This document shows positions 11,252 to 24,599 of a stretch of DNA of 64,000 nt, piece after piece. A program made the translations under genes and the position numbers. Origin of the DNA: Suillus spraguei (Eukaryota > Basidiomycota > Agaricomycetes > Boletales > Suillaceae); the NCBI GenBank assembly GCA_016800925.1, contig JABCPU010000014.1:62001-126000 (forward strand). Reading direction: 5' to 3'. Position 1 is the stretch's first letter; each line of letters starts with the position of its first letter. The notes beneath the pieces are model-generated. The model was not told the DNA's origin, made no database searches, and saw nothing but the letters and a program-made list of their open reading frames with translations.

Positions 11252-11279
11252 GGATGACCTACGGGGGCAATCAGTCTAG

Positions 11280-11886
11280 TACATACGAAATGTTGGTCAG
11301 AAAGAATTACCTCTCGCTGTTGAGGAGGCTGGATGCAAATCAATGAATTTAGAACACTGAAGCTTGCATTGCTAATACCTGAGTATGTAGTATGCCGTGC
11401 CGTGCCCCTCGATCGCACTGAACTTCAGCGTGTTCTTGGTCAAATTGCGAGCGGGAAGTGAGATGTTGGAAGCAAAGTTTGCTTCAACGAGTTCCAAATG
11501 TGTTTCCGCCACAGCTGTAACATGTCGTGGGTTCTATCCATGACTTGTATTGGCGGGTTTGACCCAAGGCTTTGGACTCTCTGACATTACGGGCCAGTGG
11601 GAAATTACGAATGATTCTCACTCTTAAGCTTACATAATTCATTGCGGCTGATAACGGTTCCTCAAGCTCAAGCACGACTGATGGCTAAGAGCTCGAATGT
11701 AATACAATTTGCATGAACAACATGAGAGGCTATAATCAAGAAATAAGTCATTCACCAATATTTATCGTGACTGGACCTTCTAGAGAATCACACTAAGTAC
11801 AGGCGAAAACCAAACTTCAAGAGGCGAATTCATAAATTCATAATTTTCATATCGCTATATGCCATAATCGCCGGGTTCGATGCATA
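11280..11886. other. Intergenic, upstream of the F-box gene
   Basis: No ORF with recognisable content. It should contain the F-box promoter, but I see no clear TATA or CCAAT arrangement. Confidence 0.45.
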
Positions 11887-12656
11887 GTCTTCTTTCTGTC
11901 TACGTTCTTAGATATCTTTCTGGTCATGCGCGTATCAAGGAGCACATTCCAGCGGACGAAGAAAGGCTGCAAGAAAACCGCACCACGGCCTGTAACGCCT
12001 CATAAACACTGCTTTCGAAGACAAGCGGTAGTAAAGGGGTACACCTGATGATGTATGTCGTGATAGTCTGAGCTATTTCCGCTGATCAATCTTAAGGGAT
12101 CAAATGGGAAACTGTATCCGCAATGATCCTTGACCTTGCCTGTACTGCACTCGAAGAAAATGGCCTGTCGAACAGTAAAGACAGACGCCAATGCCTAGGG
12201 TGTCTAGCGTAGGTCCCCCGCAAATCCAATAGTTTCATCTCCGTCTCTTCCCCCAAAGAGACTTCGCATATCTTCCCAAGCCTCTATCTCACTCTAACAC
12301 CACGCGACCGAGATCTCCGGCACGCTAAGCCCACCAGAGTTTACATCACATTCTGGAGCATGACGGCGCACGACCTCCTAAGTTTTGGATTTGGGATTCG
12401 TGAATGCAATATTTATCGAGCCATAGCCAGCTAGAGATGTCAAGCCAACAGGACATGAGCAAACAGCCAGAATGTGAGCACCAGCACAGCAAGCGCGACG
12501 TAGGTGTAGTGTCATTGAATATACTTTAGCGGAGAGAAAAGTAGAGTGGGATTCTGATTGGAAAAAGGAATCCGGATCACAAAAGTTGGCCGGGTCGATT
12601 TCATTTCTTGATGAGGAAGAGAATCCTTCGAAGGAACCATGAAGTAGTTCGTGCAT
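11887..12656 (-). pseudogene. Decayed SUR2-like sphingolipid C4-hydroxylase
   Basis: Fragments match the intact gene at 25658-26750 in order. The 5' part (12656 downward) has a degenerate membrane region and a segment equivalent to the WLDKYRIHES block. At 12000-12191, residues SVFTVRQAIFF and FPFDPLRLISGNSSDYHDIHHQ keep the last histidine box. Near 11887-11975, QPFFVRWNVLLDTRMTRK matches the C-terminal exon. The central part with the HRxMH and HxxHH boxes is missing, and frames are broken, so no working enzyme can be made. Confidence 0.82.
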
Positions 12657-12659
12657 TGT

Positions 12660-13297
12660 GGTCCGTAGTCAGAAACTTGAAGGCACACGTTCGGAATTCG
12701 TGAATTGCAATTTTTTTGACTCGACAGTTTTGACTACAACGATGAGAATGAAAATTGCACGATGCGGGAGGGCACACTGCTTAAGCCTCCTCAGGAACTC
12801 GGCCCTGTTGTAAAGATCTGTGACTTGGTGTTAAACATTTGCGCCGGCGAGTTCTCCGCACACCTAAACTACGGTAAATTGACTTGTTGTTCAGGATGGG
12901 GTGCTAAATCCATCCTAAGACCGGTCGTGTCCGACTGTACAGGATATCAGAGCTCAAGGGAAAGGAAATACATGATGCACCGACTTTCTAGGTTATAATG
13001 GCTGAGTCGGACCTATGTAGAGGTTGCAACTGGATCCTCTTTCCATGCTCAGAAATTACAGCCAGTTGCAGGCTGTGGAGCATCATTTTCCGGTGCCTTT
13101 CACAATGATCTGACATTTCGGTGATGTTGAGTATTAGAAATGCGAGTGATCGTTTGAGAGGCCCTGGCCACAATTAAAGTAGCCGCGAGGTTCGTGTCTG
13201 TTCCGAGGTGCCATTCAGCCATCGAAAGATGAGAGTTTAACTAGCACAGGATTATGATAATAAACATGAAATGAACATTGAATATGTCGTCGTCGTG
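12660..13297. other. Intergenic between two pseudogenes
   Basis: Only short unsupported ORFs are present (for example 12762-12998). No recognisable family or repeat was seen. Confidence 0.45.
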
Positions 13298-14262
13298 TTA
13301 GGCAAGCACGAGAGCACTAGAAATTAAAATTTCACGCCAACTATCTGAGATGGCATTTTCGTTCCCCGAAAAAATATTATGTAATGCGCATGATGCAGCA
13401 TAGCCGCCAGGAGCTACTTCCATTATATTCCTGCAGTCCCTCAGTCCGAGTTTGTGTATACCAACATTACCTTTCGCTCGCATCCGATATCGATATCCTC
13501 GAATTCCAGAGCGTAGAGTAAGGGGTAGGCTATAGACCCATCTACAGTCAAAGATAAAGCGGCGCCCTGTAATTGGTGCAGATGGATACTTTCGAACTCT
13601 AGAAGGTTGGCGAACTCTGCGCGCCAGAAAATCAAGGGTGATTGATATATGGTAGCGTTACGAATGTTCCACGAATACTCGGTTTTGAAATTTGAGTGAA
13701 AGACGTGCTGATTTGGACATCGTAGCACGCAGGGATCGAATGAGAGGGAAAGATCCCTCAGGGTCCTTGTACAATGGCATCAGAAAAGTTTTATGGCCTT
13801 TCAAATTTCAATCCCTGTATCCTTGTGTCTGATGCGGGCTGGCCTGGCGGAACTTCTCAGATGATAGCTTCAGAGGAGCACACCTTGAAGAATTTGATTC
13901 GAGGCAACTGCGAAAGAAGTCCCACTGCGCGATATTCTAGCGCGACCTGTGCACGGCATATGACAACCAAAGCAGGTTTTGCCGACCTCTCAAGTATTGG
14001 TGACGGCTAGCCGAGGTGCAGAGAGAGACAGTTAATAAACGTCCGACATGGCGCCACGACGTAGTGTTCCCGTCAGATAAATATTGAAATTTCCTTCTAC
14101 GATCGCAAAGATAGTCACAAGAATCTCGGGTGGAATGGAATATAGAGGCGAGAGTGTATTCCTGCGAGACCTCAAGGACGCAAGTAGTGCAGCAATATAT
14201 TTGTATATGTCTGTGCGATACTGCTGGTGGTTCCTCAAGTCTACGGAAGCGGAAATCATCAT
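13298..14262 (-). pseudogene. Truncated F-box paralogue
   Basis: Pieces align in order with the intact F-box gene at 9509-11251. IPPEILVTIFAIVEGN near 14130 matches the F-box, a segment at 13870-13990 matches the LVVI/SQLPRIKF part, LLEFESIHL and YPLLYALEFEDIDIGC at 13441-13728 match the late LRR-like part, and KGNVGIHKLGLRDCRNI at 13298-13483 matches the block before the tail. A large internal part is lost and the frames shift repeatedly. It is a dead duplicate, not a separate gene. Confidence 0.8.
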
Positions 14263-14526
14263 TATCGAGGACCTTGTACGTGGCGGGAGTAGTCAGCAGC
14301 TCTGTAATCAAAAAATGTACCTTTCGTATTCTCGTTATCCGAAGGCCCCAGTGCAAATTCCAAACACCAACTCGTGTCTACTAGTGGGATAATCTCCCTG
14401 CGCCATTCAATATTCAATTGTGAAGGGGACAAGCTTCATTTGAGCCTAGAATCACACTACTGGTGAAAACCTATAAATACCAATAAAAACTGGTCAGATC
14501 CTTAATCTTCGGGAGAAAACATACAG

Positions 14527-17500
14527 CTACAGTATTTCTATCGTCCTGAGGTCCATCAAGTCTGGAACGGAAGTAATGTCTTTGACGACCTGTGGAATGA
14601 TATCATGATCTGACGCGACCCTCTTGTATTCTCCTCCGCGCTGCCGCTCTAGCAAAAATGCGCTGAAAGGCTGCCCAAGGCGAACGAGCAAACGCAATGC
14701 TCGCAATTCTAGATCAATCACCTTCTGTTTTAGAAGAGAACGGCTAGGTGAGTCGTCTGACGGAGAAGAAGGCGGTGTCCACCGCAACATCGGGAAAATC
14801 TGCAAATTCGGGTAGTTCGAGGAGTGACCGATCCCAGGGACGGACAAGCACGAAGGTTTGCCGAGTGAGCCTTGTCCGTGAGAACTGAATGATCGGCTCT
14901 TTGGTTGTGATAAGGAGATCATGCAGCCCGTCTGCCTTGACTTCATACGTAAAATGTGTTTCCCGAGATGGACCATAGCTCAGACTGATGTTTGTGATAC
15001 GGAAGGCGATGCAGGGCAGATGCAGTCTGCAATTCGCGAAACGAGCAGCGCTCATGTTATCGAGCCGATCGTAAAGTTTCGAAGCCGAATCCAAAGCCAT
15101 GGGATTTTTTTGCAGCAAAGATAGTTGACTGAATCTCATCCTCAGACAAAGATGGAAAGATGCGTGGAGGAGTGATATAAGAGGCGATATAGGCTGGAAG
15201 ACAGCTATTGAACTTGGACGGCTGTCCGATCCAGTCGAGGACAGTGATGTTACCTGACCGAGCAACGATCTCCTGCAGGAGCCGCCCGAGCGCATTCTGC
15301 TTCCTCTCACCGTAGATTACAGGTAGGTGTACACCGAAAATACCAAATAACGAGTACGCGATGTCTTCTTGCAACGTCGTGGTGCGTGATGATGCCCATT
15401 GAAGTCTCTGTCGGGCGTCGCTCATCCCTGGATGGAAGGCGATCACGGCCTGTGCATCTATACCCGTTACATCCTTCAACTCCTTCATGATCGTAGGGGA
15501 CAATTTGTGGTTGGGAGAGCGATCACCAAGATATAACGACCAATCCTTCTGATAAAATATTAAGGTTTTTGGAGCAACGAATTCTTGAAAGGTCCATCCT
15601 CGCTTGTTCCAAACACTCTTCGCCAGTGCACCGGACAGGGATGAAGGAAGGACGTTGTATAGGCAGACGATGGTAAGTGCTGAGTGGCGATACCAGACAA
15701 ACATGGAGTTGTCCGATTCTTGAAGCTCAGTGTTGCTCTTCTTGTCGATGCAGCAAGTATCCATCCATGCCCAGCGATACCCAGTATCACGGACGATTTT
15801 GCAGAATGACTGCAGTTTCGCAATGCCTCCAAATCCACTCAACTCGTACACAACTTTGTCCTGGATGTCGTGCAACAGCGCCTCCGTCTCTTTCCACCTG
15901 TGTGATAGCAGGACGCAGCGGAAGTAAATCGCCACTACGTCTTTGATGCGCTCCGTTCGGAGGTTCGAATCCTTTGTTGGAAATGATATTAGCTCAATGT
16001 ACTCTGGACTCGTTTTAAAAGCCTTTATTTGTGCCGTTCTATCGCACAAAAGACCTGCAGAGGTATTGAGCAGACGAAGGGGGGCATATTCGAGTTCATT
16101 CCAAATAGCTCTTTGAATAGTGTCTCCTACTTCGGATGGAGAGACATATTGCTGACGCAGATCTGCAGAACCAAGTAGGGATTTCGGGACGATGCAAGAG
16201 AGTTCCAAGGCTCACCTCGTATCTGCGTTTCGGGGGCATCGTCCAACTTGGACAACATGATTGTGAAGGCATCAATGGCTTCATCGTAACGTTGTGCGCC
16301 ACACAGCGCTGCGTGTGCTAACTGGTATCCAACGTGAGACGAAGGATTGAGTTCGGTGACCTATGCATCACCAAAGTTAATATGGGCTACAAAAATAGAC
16401 GCCATCGCACCTTCTGCGCGTCGAGAAGCGTATCCTTCCATAGCAGTTTCCCCAAATTTGCCTTGCTGCGATTTGCAAAGATTACGTCGGATGTATAATC
16501 CAGGTCGATCGCCCCCTATAGGTCAATAGCCCTGTCATAGTCGCTCGCAAGGAGAGCAGTATCTCCGTTGACAGTACAGAGTGCGCTGCATTCTCTCTTG
16601 AAATCTGAGCGAAATGCAGTTGAGGATTATAGCCTCGGCGAGATTACTGAAGACTTGCCAGTAGACCAGTCGAGGCAGCTGGCCTTCGTTGTTTCGTCGA
16701 TATTGTCGAGCATATATTTGAATGATTCCAGGGCTTCATTGACTTTGCGTGCGGAAAGGAAGGCCTAGCACCGTTTTTGGTGTGCAGCGAGCCACAACGA
16801 TTTAAGGTCCCAGCCGAAGAGCTGGACAAGGGACTCGGTTATGAAAAGGATTTTGGATATGCATTAACATACCACCACCAAATCCTCATACATCTCATGA
16901 ATGTCCAACTTCGATGATGGATCACTGGTGTTGAGAGCGGCAGTGAAATGGTCAACAGCTTCGTCATGACGTGCGTCATCCAAGGCTTTGATTCCGAGTT
17001 GAACGCGAAGATACGCCTAATGTGCGAGTTGCGAAGGTTAGTGTTGATGACCCAGTATGGCTGCATGATACTTACTTGCACGACACGACATGCCCGAATA
17101 TCGGCATTCAGACAACTTGCAGCGAGCTCTTTGAGGAGTAGGTTTGCCTCGTCATGCTGATCTGCACCGAACAGAGCAATGGCCTAAAACCTGGAATGAA
17201 GCGGATAGTATGCGAGGCAACTGTAACATACCTTGATCAAAAGCAGAAAATGAATGCTTTGTGGGTCTTGATTTGTGTACATAGATGCAACATCAAATGC
17301 TGTCCTTGCGTCCCGGATGTGGCCTTTTCCACAGAGGGCGATGCCCTTGGAGATATAGCCTGTCAATGAGGGCTTAATGCTAACGGACTGTGTACCATCG
17401 AGTTAGCCTTTCTTAAGGGGGTGATGACGAATCAGTGAATCTCACGTTAATTGCATCCTGAAGGGCATGGCCCCAGTCTTGTTTGCGCGCCATAACAAAT

Positions 17501-18164
17501 GAGCGATAAACGTAGGAAGTATGGTTATTTGCATCGATGTTAATATCACGCGTGAGTAGTCCTTCAGTAGTAGATAGGTCACCATCTATGCACGCAATGC
17601 GAGCTGTGTGATGGCCAGGATCTGCATGAAAAATGCTCCACTTATGGTACATGAATCAAAGACCGAGACGTGCCTTTGGATGAATACCCTTGGGTAACAC
17701 CCACTCCGAGATCGTCTTATCACCACCTCCACTGAGGATGTATTTGCCATCCACGGAGAAAGCGATACATTTCAGCGGGGATGAGTGCTTGAAGGTGGCA
17801 ATGGTTTGTCGATCTGAGAGGCACCAGAGACGGACATGGTTGTCATCAGATGCGAGGCGACGAGAGTGCCCGCAGGATTAACGGCAATAGCACAGATACT
17901 GTCAGTGTGACCGGTCCAAGGAAGACCGACCTGCTGCCAGGTTGCTGTATCCCATTCGCGTATGGTAGGATCGGCATTATTTCCGCCTGTGAGAAGCCGT
18001 GTGCCATTGGGCATCCACGCAAGTGAGGAGTTGTATGATGCGCGTATGTGACCCTCAAAGGACGCGACACATTTCCTGGTGCCCAAATTATAAATTTGGA
18101 TATTCTTGTATTTTAGGATGGCAAGAAGTTCTCCAGAAGGCGAATGCCACTCCTTCGAACTCAT
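14527..18164 (-). pseudogene. WD40-TPR-HET protein, multi-exon with frameshifts
   Basis: One gene read right to left. The N-terminal WD40 part is at 18164-17690 (LTGGNNADPTIREWD, then in a shifted frame DDNHVRLW and GGGDKTISEWV). Several TPR-like helical repeats follow in short exons (17652-16210, for example SFVMARKQDWGHALQDAI and RYDEAIDAFTIMLSKL). A HET domain is at about 15970-15500 (VLLSHRW, YRWAWMDTCCIDKKS, RGWTFQEFVAPKTLIFY), then a C-terminal domain ending DLRTIEIL at 14527. Introns look canonical. Three frame breaks are visible: a missing base near 17842, an extra A in an A7 run at 15107-15113, and a shift near 14780. HET-domain proteins trigger incompatibility or regulated cell death after non-self recognition. 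With so few lesions it is a recent pseudogene, or some breaks are assembly errors. Confidence 0.75.
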
Positions 18165-18299
18165 GCTATGATATCGATATCCCTTACTGCAGTATCACCT
18201 CTTCATGTTGTTCGACTCCCGAGACTGCTTGTGACCGGATGTAGCCGAAGTTCTCTTCTGGCATCTCAAACTCCTTCCAATTTTATCATGGAGGGGCGC

Positions 18300-19316
18300 G
18301 TTTCTTCCAGCACACTGCTCCTGATTTAAACCTCACTCACTTTTAGCACAATTTGTTTCAGCTATCCAATCCCCTCCAAAGTCTACCATCAGATTCATCA
18401 CTGGAATCCCCCACCACACAAGTACCAGTGCAACATGGTCGCTAACTTCCTCAGTGGGCCCTCACCACAGATACTACTGAGTCATGCATTCAAAAGACCG
18501 TCATTGCTGGTGTTTAGTAACACCATTTACCATGGAATTAATAGTCCCTATAGATTCACCAGGTTATGAGACTTAGAACTTGAAAGGGACTTTAGATTAT
18601 TATTGGACTGATTCCTAGTGTAAATATTCGTACAGTTAATACACTACGTTTTTCGCTAATATCTATGTATCCAAACCGGTGAGTCTGTGCTTCGGACGAC
18701 TTCTTCCGCGCTATGCAACTGCGGCTGACTCCAACAGTGAGTCTGAGGTATTGTAGTAATGATAGTGTTTTTTCAAAAATTTATTTCTGCCAGATGTGGC
18801 CGCATCTATACGTCCATCAATGCAACAAGTTGTGTGATACATAGGCATGTATGTCTACAAATTTGTGACTACCCCTGAGGCATTCGTGGTAAGGGCACAA
18901 CATAGTAACTTGATGGCCAGCAAGCAACGGTAGTGCAATAAGGTCCCCATTGTTAGGCTTTTTCTTTTTCTTTTCAAGCTGTATAATATTTTATCCCGCA
19001 AAGCGGCTTTAGCGTTGAACAAAAAACATATACTTGTTGTCCTGGGCGTTTATGTATACGTGGTTGCGCTGTCATGCCCAACGAGGGATTGTAGAGCAAT
19101 TATGTTTATGTTCTCAGAGTTAAACATGATCATTGTCATAATTTTGATCCTAAATCACGAAGCTATCTAGGTACTGTCTCAGCCATCTTAATGTTGACAA
19201 ATGCACTGTTCCTGGTGTGTTCCTTCAGTTCAAGCTCTTTGTCCTTAAAGTTCGGTCTGCAAGTGTTGCTTTCAGTAAGCGTGAGGTCCTAGGGACGGAA
19301 AGGGTTTTGAAGAGAC
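18300..19316. other. Intergenic between HET and NLR genes
   Basis: About 1 kb, AT-rich, with no credible ORF on either strand. It must hold the NLR 3' end and the HET gene promoter. No repeat family from elsewhere in the window was recognised. Confidence 0.5.
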
Positions 19317-22300
19317 TCACTCCTCTCGACACTTTCGCCAGTGTTGTCCGTGTGCCATGCGGCTCAAATCAAGCTCAGGACCTCCTCTGGGTATCACTAA
19401 TGCAGTTGCAGGGTTATAGAATGGGTGTCGAGAAGCGGGCGGTACCCAGAATAACAACCGATTTTTAGGCCCTACCACCCATCCACTGTTGACATCCAGT
19501 AACAGGGGAGTCGAACTGTGGTCGTCATTGGATGCTCCCTCTGTTAACTCAGAAGTATCGTGCAGCGCATGGGTGGAATTGGACGAGAAGCAAATGAAGT
19601 GATTGTTCAAAGTGTCAGATTTTGTGGTAGTGGTAGCTTCGATTGTGCGATGTTGATTTGAGAATGGGAATGCTGAAGAATCTGACACGATGCAGTGTTG
19701 CAATGGCTGCCTCGTCATTGTGTCATACAGCCGAACAGTGCTATCCATTGAACCAGTGACAATGCGAGTGCCGTTCGGGGAAAATGAGACCGAGTTAACT
19801 GGATCAGTGTGCCCGCGCAAGGGCTCACCGACTGGCTTCCCCATTACTGTATCCCATAGTCGAATAGTCTGATCCCAAGAACCGGTGACAATGCGACTAC
19901 CGTCCGGTGAGAACGACACCGAGCTAACTGAAGAAGTATGCCCCCGTAAGGGCTCACCAACTGGCTTCCCCGTCACTGCATCCCACAGCCGAACAGACTT
20001 ATCTCTTGAACCAGTGACGATGCGAGTGCCGTCCGGCGAGAAAGAGATCGAATTAACAGAAGAGGTATGCCCCCATAAGGGCTCACCGACTTGCTTCCCT
20101 GTCACCGGATCCCACAGTCGAACAGTCTTATCACTTGAACAAGTGACGATGCGAGTACCGTCTGGTGAGAAAGAAACCGAGTTAACTGAATCGGTGTGCC
20201 CACGTAAGGGTTCACCGACTGGCTTTCCTGTAGCCACGTCCCACAGCCAAACAGTGTAATCCCAAGAACTAGTGATGATGCGAGTACCGTCCGGCGAGAA
20301 CGAGACTGAGTTAACTGAAGAAGTGTGCCCCCGCAAGGGCTCACCAACTGGCGTCCACGTCACTGCATCCCATAGCCGAACAGTCTTGTCACTTGAACCA
20401 CTGACGATGCAGGTACCGTCCGGCGAGAACGAGACCGAATCAACTGAAGAAGTATGCCCCCGTAAGGGCTCACCAACTTGCTTCCCCGTCACTACATCCC
20501 ACAGCCGAACAGTGCTATCTGAGGAACCAGTGACAATGCGAGTGCCGTTCGGCGAGAAAGAGACCGAGTTGACTGAATCAGTGTGCCCCCGCGAGGGCTC
20601 GCTGATTGACTTCCCTATCTCTGCATCCCACAGCCGAACAGTGTGATCAAAAGAACCAGTGACGATGCGAGTACCGTCCGACGAGAATGAGACCGAGCTA
20701 ACTGAATCAATGTGCCCCTGCAAGGGTTCACCGACTGGCTTCCCTGTCACTGCATCCCACAACCGAATTGTGCCATCCGAGGAACCGGTGACAATGCGAG
20801 TATCGTCCGGTGAGAACGATACTGAGTTAACTGAAGAAGTGTGTCCCCGCAAGGGCTCACCGACTTGTTTCCCTGTCGTTGCATCCCACAGTCGAACAGT
20901 GTGATCTTCCGAACCAGTAACGATGCGAATGCCGTTCAGCGAGAACGAGACTGAGTTAATCCAACTAGTATGCCCCTGCAAGGGCTCACCGACTTGCTTC
21001 CCCGTCGCTACATCCCACAGCCGAACAGTGCTATCCGAGCAACCAGTGACAATGCGAGTGCCGTCCGGCGAGAACGAAACCGAGATAAATGAACTGTGCC
21101 CCTTTAAGGGCTCACCGACTTGGTTCCCCGTCACTACATCCCACAGCCGAACAGTGTGATCCAAGGAACCAGTGGCGATGCGAGTGCCATCCGGCGAGAA
21201 CGAGACCGAGTTGACTGAAGAAGTGTGCCCCCGTAAAGGCTCACCAACCGGCTTCCACGTTGCTACATCCCATAGTCGGACAGTCTTATCATTTGAACCA
21301 GTGACGATGCGAGTGCCATCTGGTGAGAACGAGACCGAGCTAACCGAATCAATGTGCCCTCGCAAGGGCTCACCGACTTGTTCCCCCGTCACGGCATCCC
21401 ACAGTCGAATAGTCATATCAATCGAACCAGTGACGATGCGACTGCAATCCGGCGAGAAAGAGACCGAGTTAACTGTATCAGTGTGTCCCATGAGCACCGT
21501 CTGAACAGCCGGCCAGTTCATATTACGTCCAGATGCCACTCGGAGAGTGTTCAGAAATTGTGCAGAAAGCTTTCTCGATAGGGGAGAGTTGGCAGGCAAG
21601 AATGGAAGTGCTGATACATACAGATGTGGTGTGCTGTGCAAAATAATGCCGCCAAAGACTTGAATGAACCTCTGTACGTCCATTGCAGTAGATGAGACAT
21701 CTTTGAATTCGGAGTGGGCCTGTGGTTGCGCGTGAGCACTTTATCCGGCAGCCAGTAGCAATGTACTGACCTTCAGCCACTGGGGGATGAGCGGAAGGGC
21801 AGCAATTGCACTGCTCAACGCATTGATTAGGGCGAGTAACTCAAGCCAGAAAAACAGCCGCTCGTGGTCGAAGAACGATTTCACTTCTTGCGCGAGTTCT
21901 CTATCGAAGACCGCGGTTCGCACGTGTGACGTCCAAAATCGAGATGAATATGATAGATATGGGGGGATGCGTGCTTTGACTCGTTCATGTAGTCCGGGAT
22001 CTTCGCAATTGGGTAGATACGATGACTTTAGATCACAGATATTGAAACGAAGACCGTGTTCCATCACTCGAAGTGATGCGAACGCAAGATTGCGTTGAGC
22101 CTTTGACAAATCGATAAAAAACTCTCCGCTGGATAGTTCGTCCGTTAAGAAATCGCGGAAGGATGCGTGAAGAGGTCGGATTGGAGAATCTGGGTTGGTA
22201 ATACCGCTGAGGAGGGAGCCCATGCCTTTTACCACAAGCTCCACGTTGAAGTTGTCCGTTCGCGTTGGAAAATGACGCCTCATAGCGTTCAGGGAATCTA

Positions 22301-24430
22301 AAGGAAGGGGTTCAGCTGTGCCTAATATTTGTTCCATCACCGAGCGGAATCTCGCTAGCGCCATCGAACGCGATTTCTGCGAATGCTGTACATGGGTAGA
22401 TGTATCCCTGGGCATGATATTCGTTAAAATGAGATCATACATGCTGTGCAACAGCTTGCTTCTCTCAACAGGATCGTGTGATACCACAGCGTGGTAGCAA
22501 TCAATTGGAGATAGTCCCACATGGGATTCTTTGATGTATCCACAGGCGAGACGTGCCCACTCGAAAAGTCCATCAGCTTTCTCAGCGAGGACTGCGAACT
22601 CTTTGTCTTGGAAATCCAGCGCTTCCAACTCCTTTGATACGAAAGTATGGATGTCGCGCTCTGCGACTGCGATTGGGATGTTATCCATGGATATCTGTCG
22701 AATATGCTCAACACCGTTAAACTCATCATTGATGTCACCAAGCGGGCGAGAGGTAACGATGAAGCGGAAGTTGTCTGGGAGGTCTGTGATTTTGGGAACA
22801 GTGGGGTTTTGATGTTTACCAGCTAAGATGTGGAGGAGGTCTCTCCGTGTCTCTACTCCACCGCTTTCGTCCAGTGCATCGATCATGATCGTGATGGGTC
22901 CCACAGTTGACCCAGATGACTTCCCCAGCGGTTCAATAAGAAGCTTCTGCCACTGTTGGGTAATATCCGCTGTGTTCTTGAGTGAATTTGCATTCTGAAC
23001 TGCATCTGCTAATGCCTGCCTCATCTCCGGATCACGATCAGCCAGGTCGCGCGCGATCGTGGAAAAGATCTTTTCATGACGACGATCTGCTTCTCGCTGG
23101 CGGTCAAAACAGTAACACGAGCCTAGCCCTCCCGCATCGTTGAACCACTTAGCAATAGTGTGAGCGATGGCAGATTTGCCCTTGCCTGCAGGGCCAGATA
23201 GCCACAGCACGCGCGGAACGTTTACCCCGGTACTGTTGACCCATTCGGTGATCTGGGAAAGAATTTCCGTGCGCGTCCCTTGCAGGCATTGTTTTCTTGT
23301 ATCTAAGCCTGCGCCTGCTGCATAAGTCATACCACTGAGATCTAGTATTTCTCCTGGAAATGGATGAATATAAGTCAAATCACAAGCAGGTCCGAGTGCT
23401 TACCCGTACGGTGGATATGTATGGCTACGTCGCGAGTGACTTGGTCCCGAAAGTTTTGCATGAGTATATCCAACACGTCACTGTACTGTTGAATCGTAGC
23501 TTTCGTTTCCGAGACGACGTTCTTTCCGAGTCTCTTCCCTGTGATAATGATAGAAACCTGAGAGGGTGCAAAGCGCAACAGCTCGCTAAGACTTACAGAA
23601 GTTCTTTATCTCCGAATAATTTTTGATAAATTGAGCACATTCGAGGGTCTGCTGAGATATCTGTCCTAGGATGATGCGCATCGACGAGATTTGGCCAAGT
23701 ATCTGATCTTGTGTCACGAAGTCGTAAACTTGACACAACTTCTCGAGAAGATTAAGCGTTGATGCATCGCGGTCCACTTGAGCTAGAATGATCTGCACAA
23801 ATGATCGATGAGCGGCCGGAGATACGAACATAGAGCAAGAAGGCAAACTTTAGCTGCACAAGACAACACGCCCAGTGCCATCTTTGCGTATGGATGTAGC
23901 TGTGGAACTGGATTAGTTCGGTTCTAATAGAGAAAAGGGCCCATACATTTGCGATCTCTCCAATAACAGTATTGAATATCCTGAGGGGTTGGAGATATGT
24001 GTCCTGGAAGTTGTCCGCAGTGTCAAGATCTTCTTGTGCATGCTGGCCAGCAGACGCCACAGTTATCACAGGTCTAGAAAGTGAATGCATGTGCTTTGTA
24101 GCCTCTTGTGCATTCCGAAGCGCGGATCGGGTATCAGCCTCCACTTCTACACCAGCTTGAACCTGCGCGACAACCACAATTTAGAGAGGGCACAAAGACC
24201 GAGGGCAGGTATGAGAACTTACCTGGATATTTGGGGTCGACGAAGCACATTCATTGGGGGGAACAGGACTAAAGTTGCAGGAATCCTTTGAGCGCTTAGG
24301 CCATTATTAGTTGTATTCCAGGACACTCTCAGTCATTACGCATGGTCGTGAACTCACCGAGGTCCTTGATTTCACACTGTCCTTAACCTTGCTAAGAAAC
24401 CGACGGACTTTGCCACGGGGTCGATGCTAC
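19317..24430 (-). CDS. NACHT-WD40 NLR (STAND) protein, multi-exon
   Basis: The order of domains is as follows. A helical N-terminal region is in short exons (24430-23380; blocks KVRRFLSKVKDSVKSRTS, NLLEKLCQVYDFVTQDQ and TKATIQQYSDVLDILMQNF). A NACHT exon (23378-21741) has Walker A GPAGKGKSAIA (about 23195-23163) and Walker B ITIMIDALDE (about 22895-22866). A 51-bp intron (21720-21770, GTCAGT...CACAG, phase 0) follows, then a 788-residue frame containing 14 WD40 repeats and a tail with GWVVGPKNRLLFWVPP. STAND proteins sense ligands through the repeats and oligomerise through NACHT; related fungal proteins control heterokaryon incompatibility and perhaps immunity. All large exons are open, so the gene looks functional. 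The N-terminal exon is uncertain, and no HET, lipase or other effector domain is seen at the N-terminus. Confidence 0.87.
19694..21497 (-). repeat. Fourteen tandem WD40 repeats (129-bp unit)
   Basis: Each unit is 43 codons (one has 42) with the frame GH-VNSVSFSPDGTRIVTGS-D-TVRLWD-VTGK-VGEP. Framework positions are nearly invariant at the DNA level, and variation concentrates at a few sites (after GH, and the residue before TVRLWD: K, H, S, G, Y, Q). Fourteen units equal two seven-blade propellers. Confidence 0.9.
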
Positions 24431-24599
24431 ACGAAGAATGCGTCGATGTCAGTATTTGGAGTGGCGTGAATGATCAGATCCTCATAAGCCACGTACTGAG
24501 CTTTCGCGGGTTGTTTCGCTAGATGCATAAGTTTCTTGAGTTGACTCTCTCGATGAATTGCCTTTGCCCATTGTGAATGGTTGCTAGTAGTTGAAGATA

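Noticed and set aside
19690..21504. Series of plus-strand ORFs with repeated PSGENETELTE and CPRKGSPTGFPV units
   Set aside because: They are antisense shadows of the minus-strand WD40 repeats, with the same 129-bp period.
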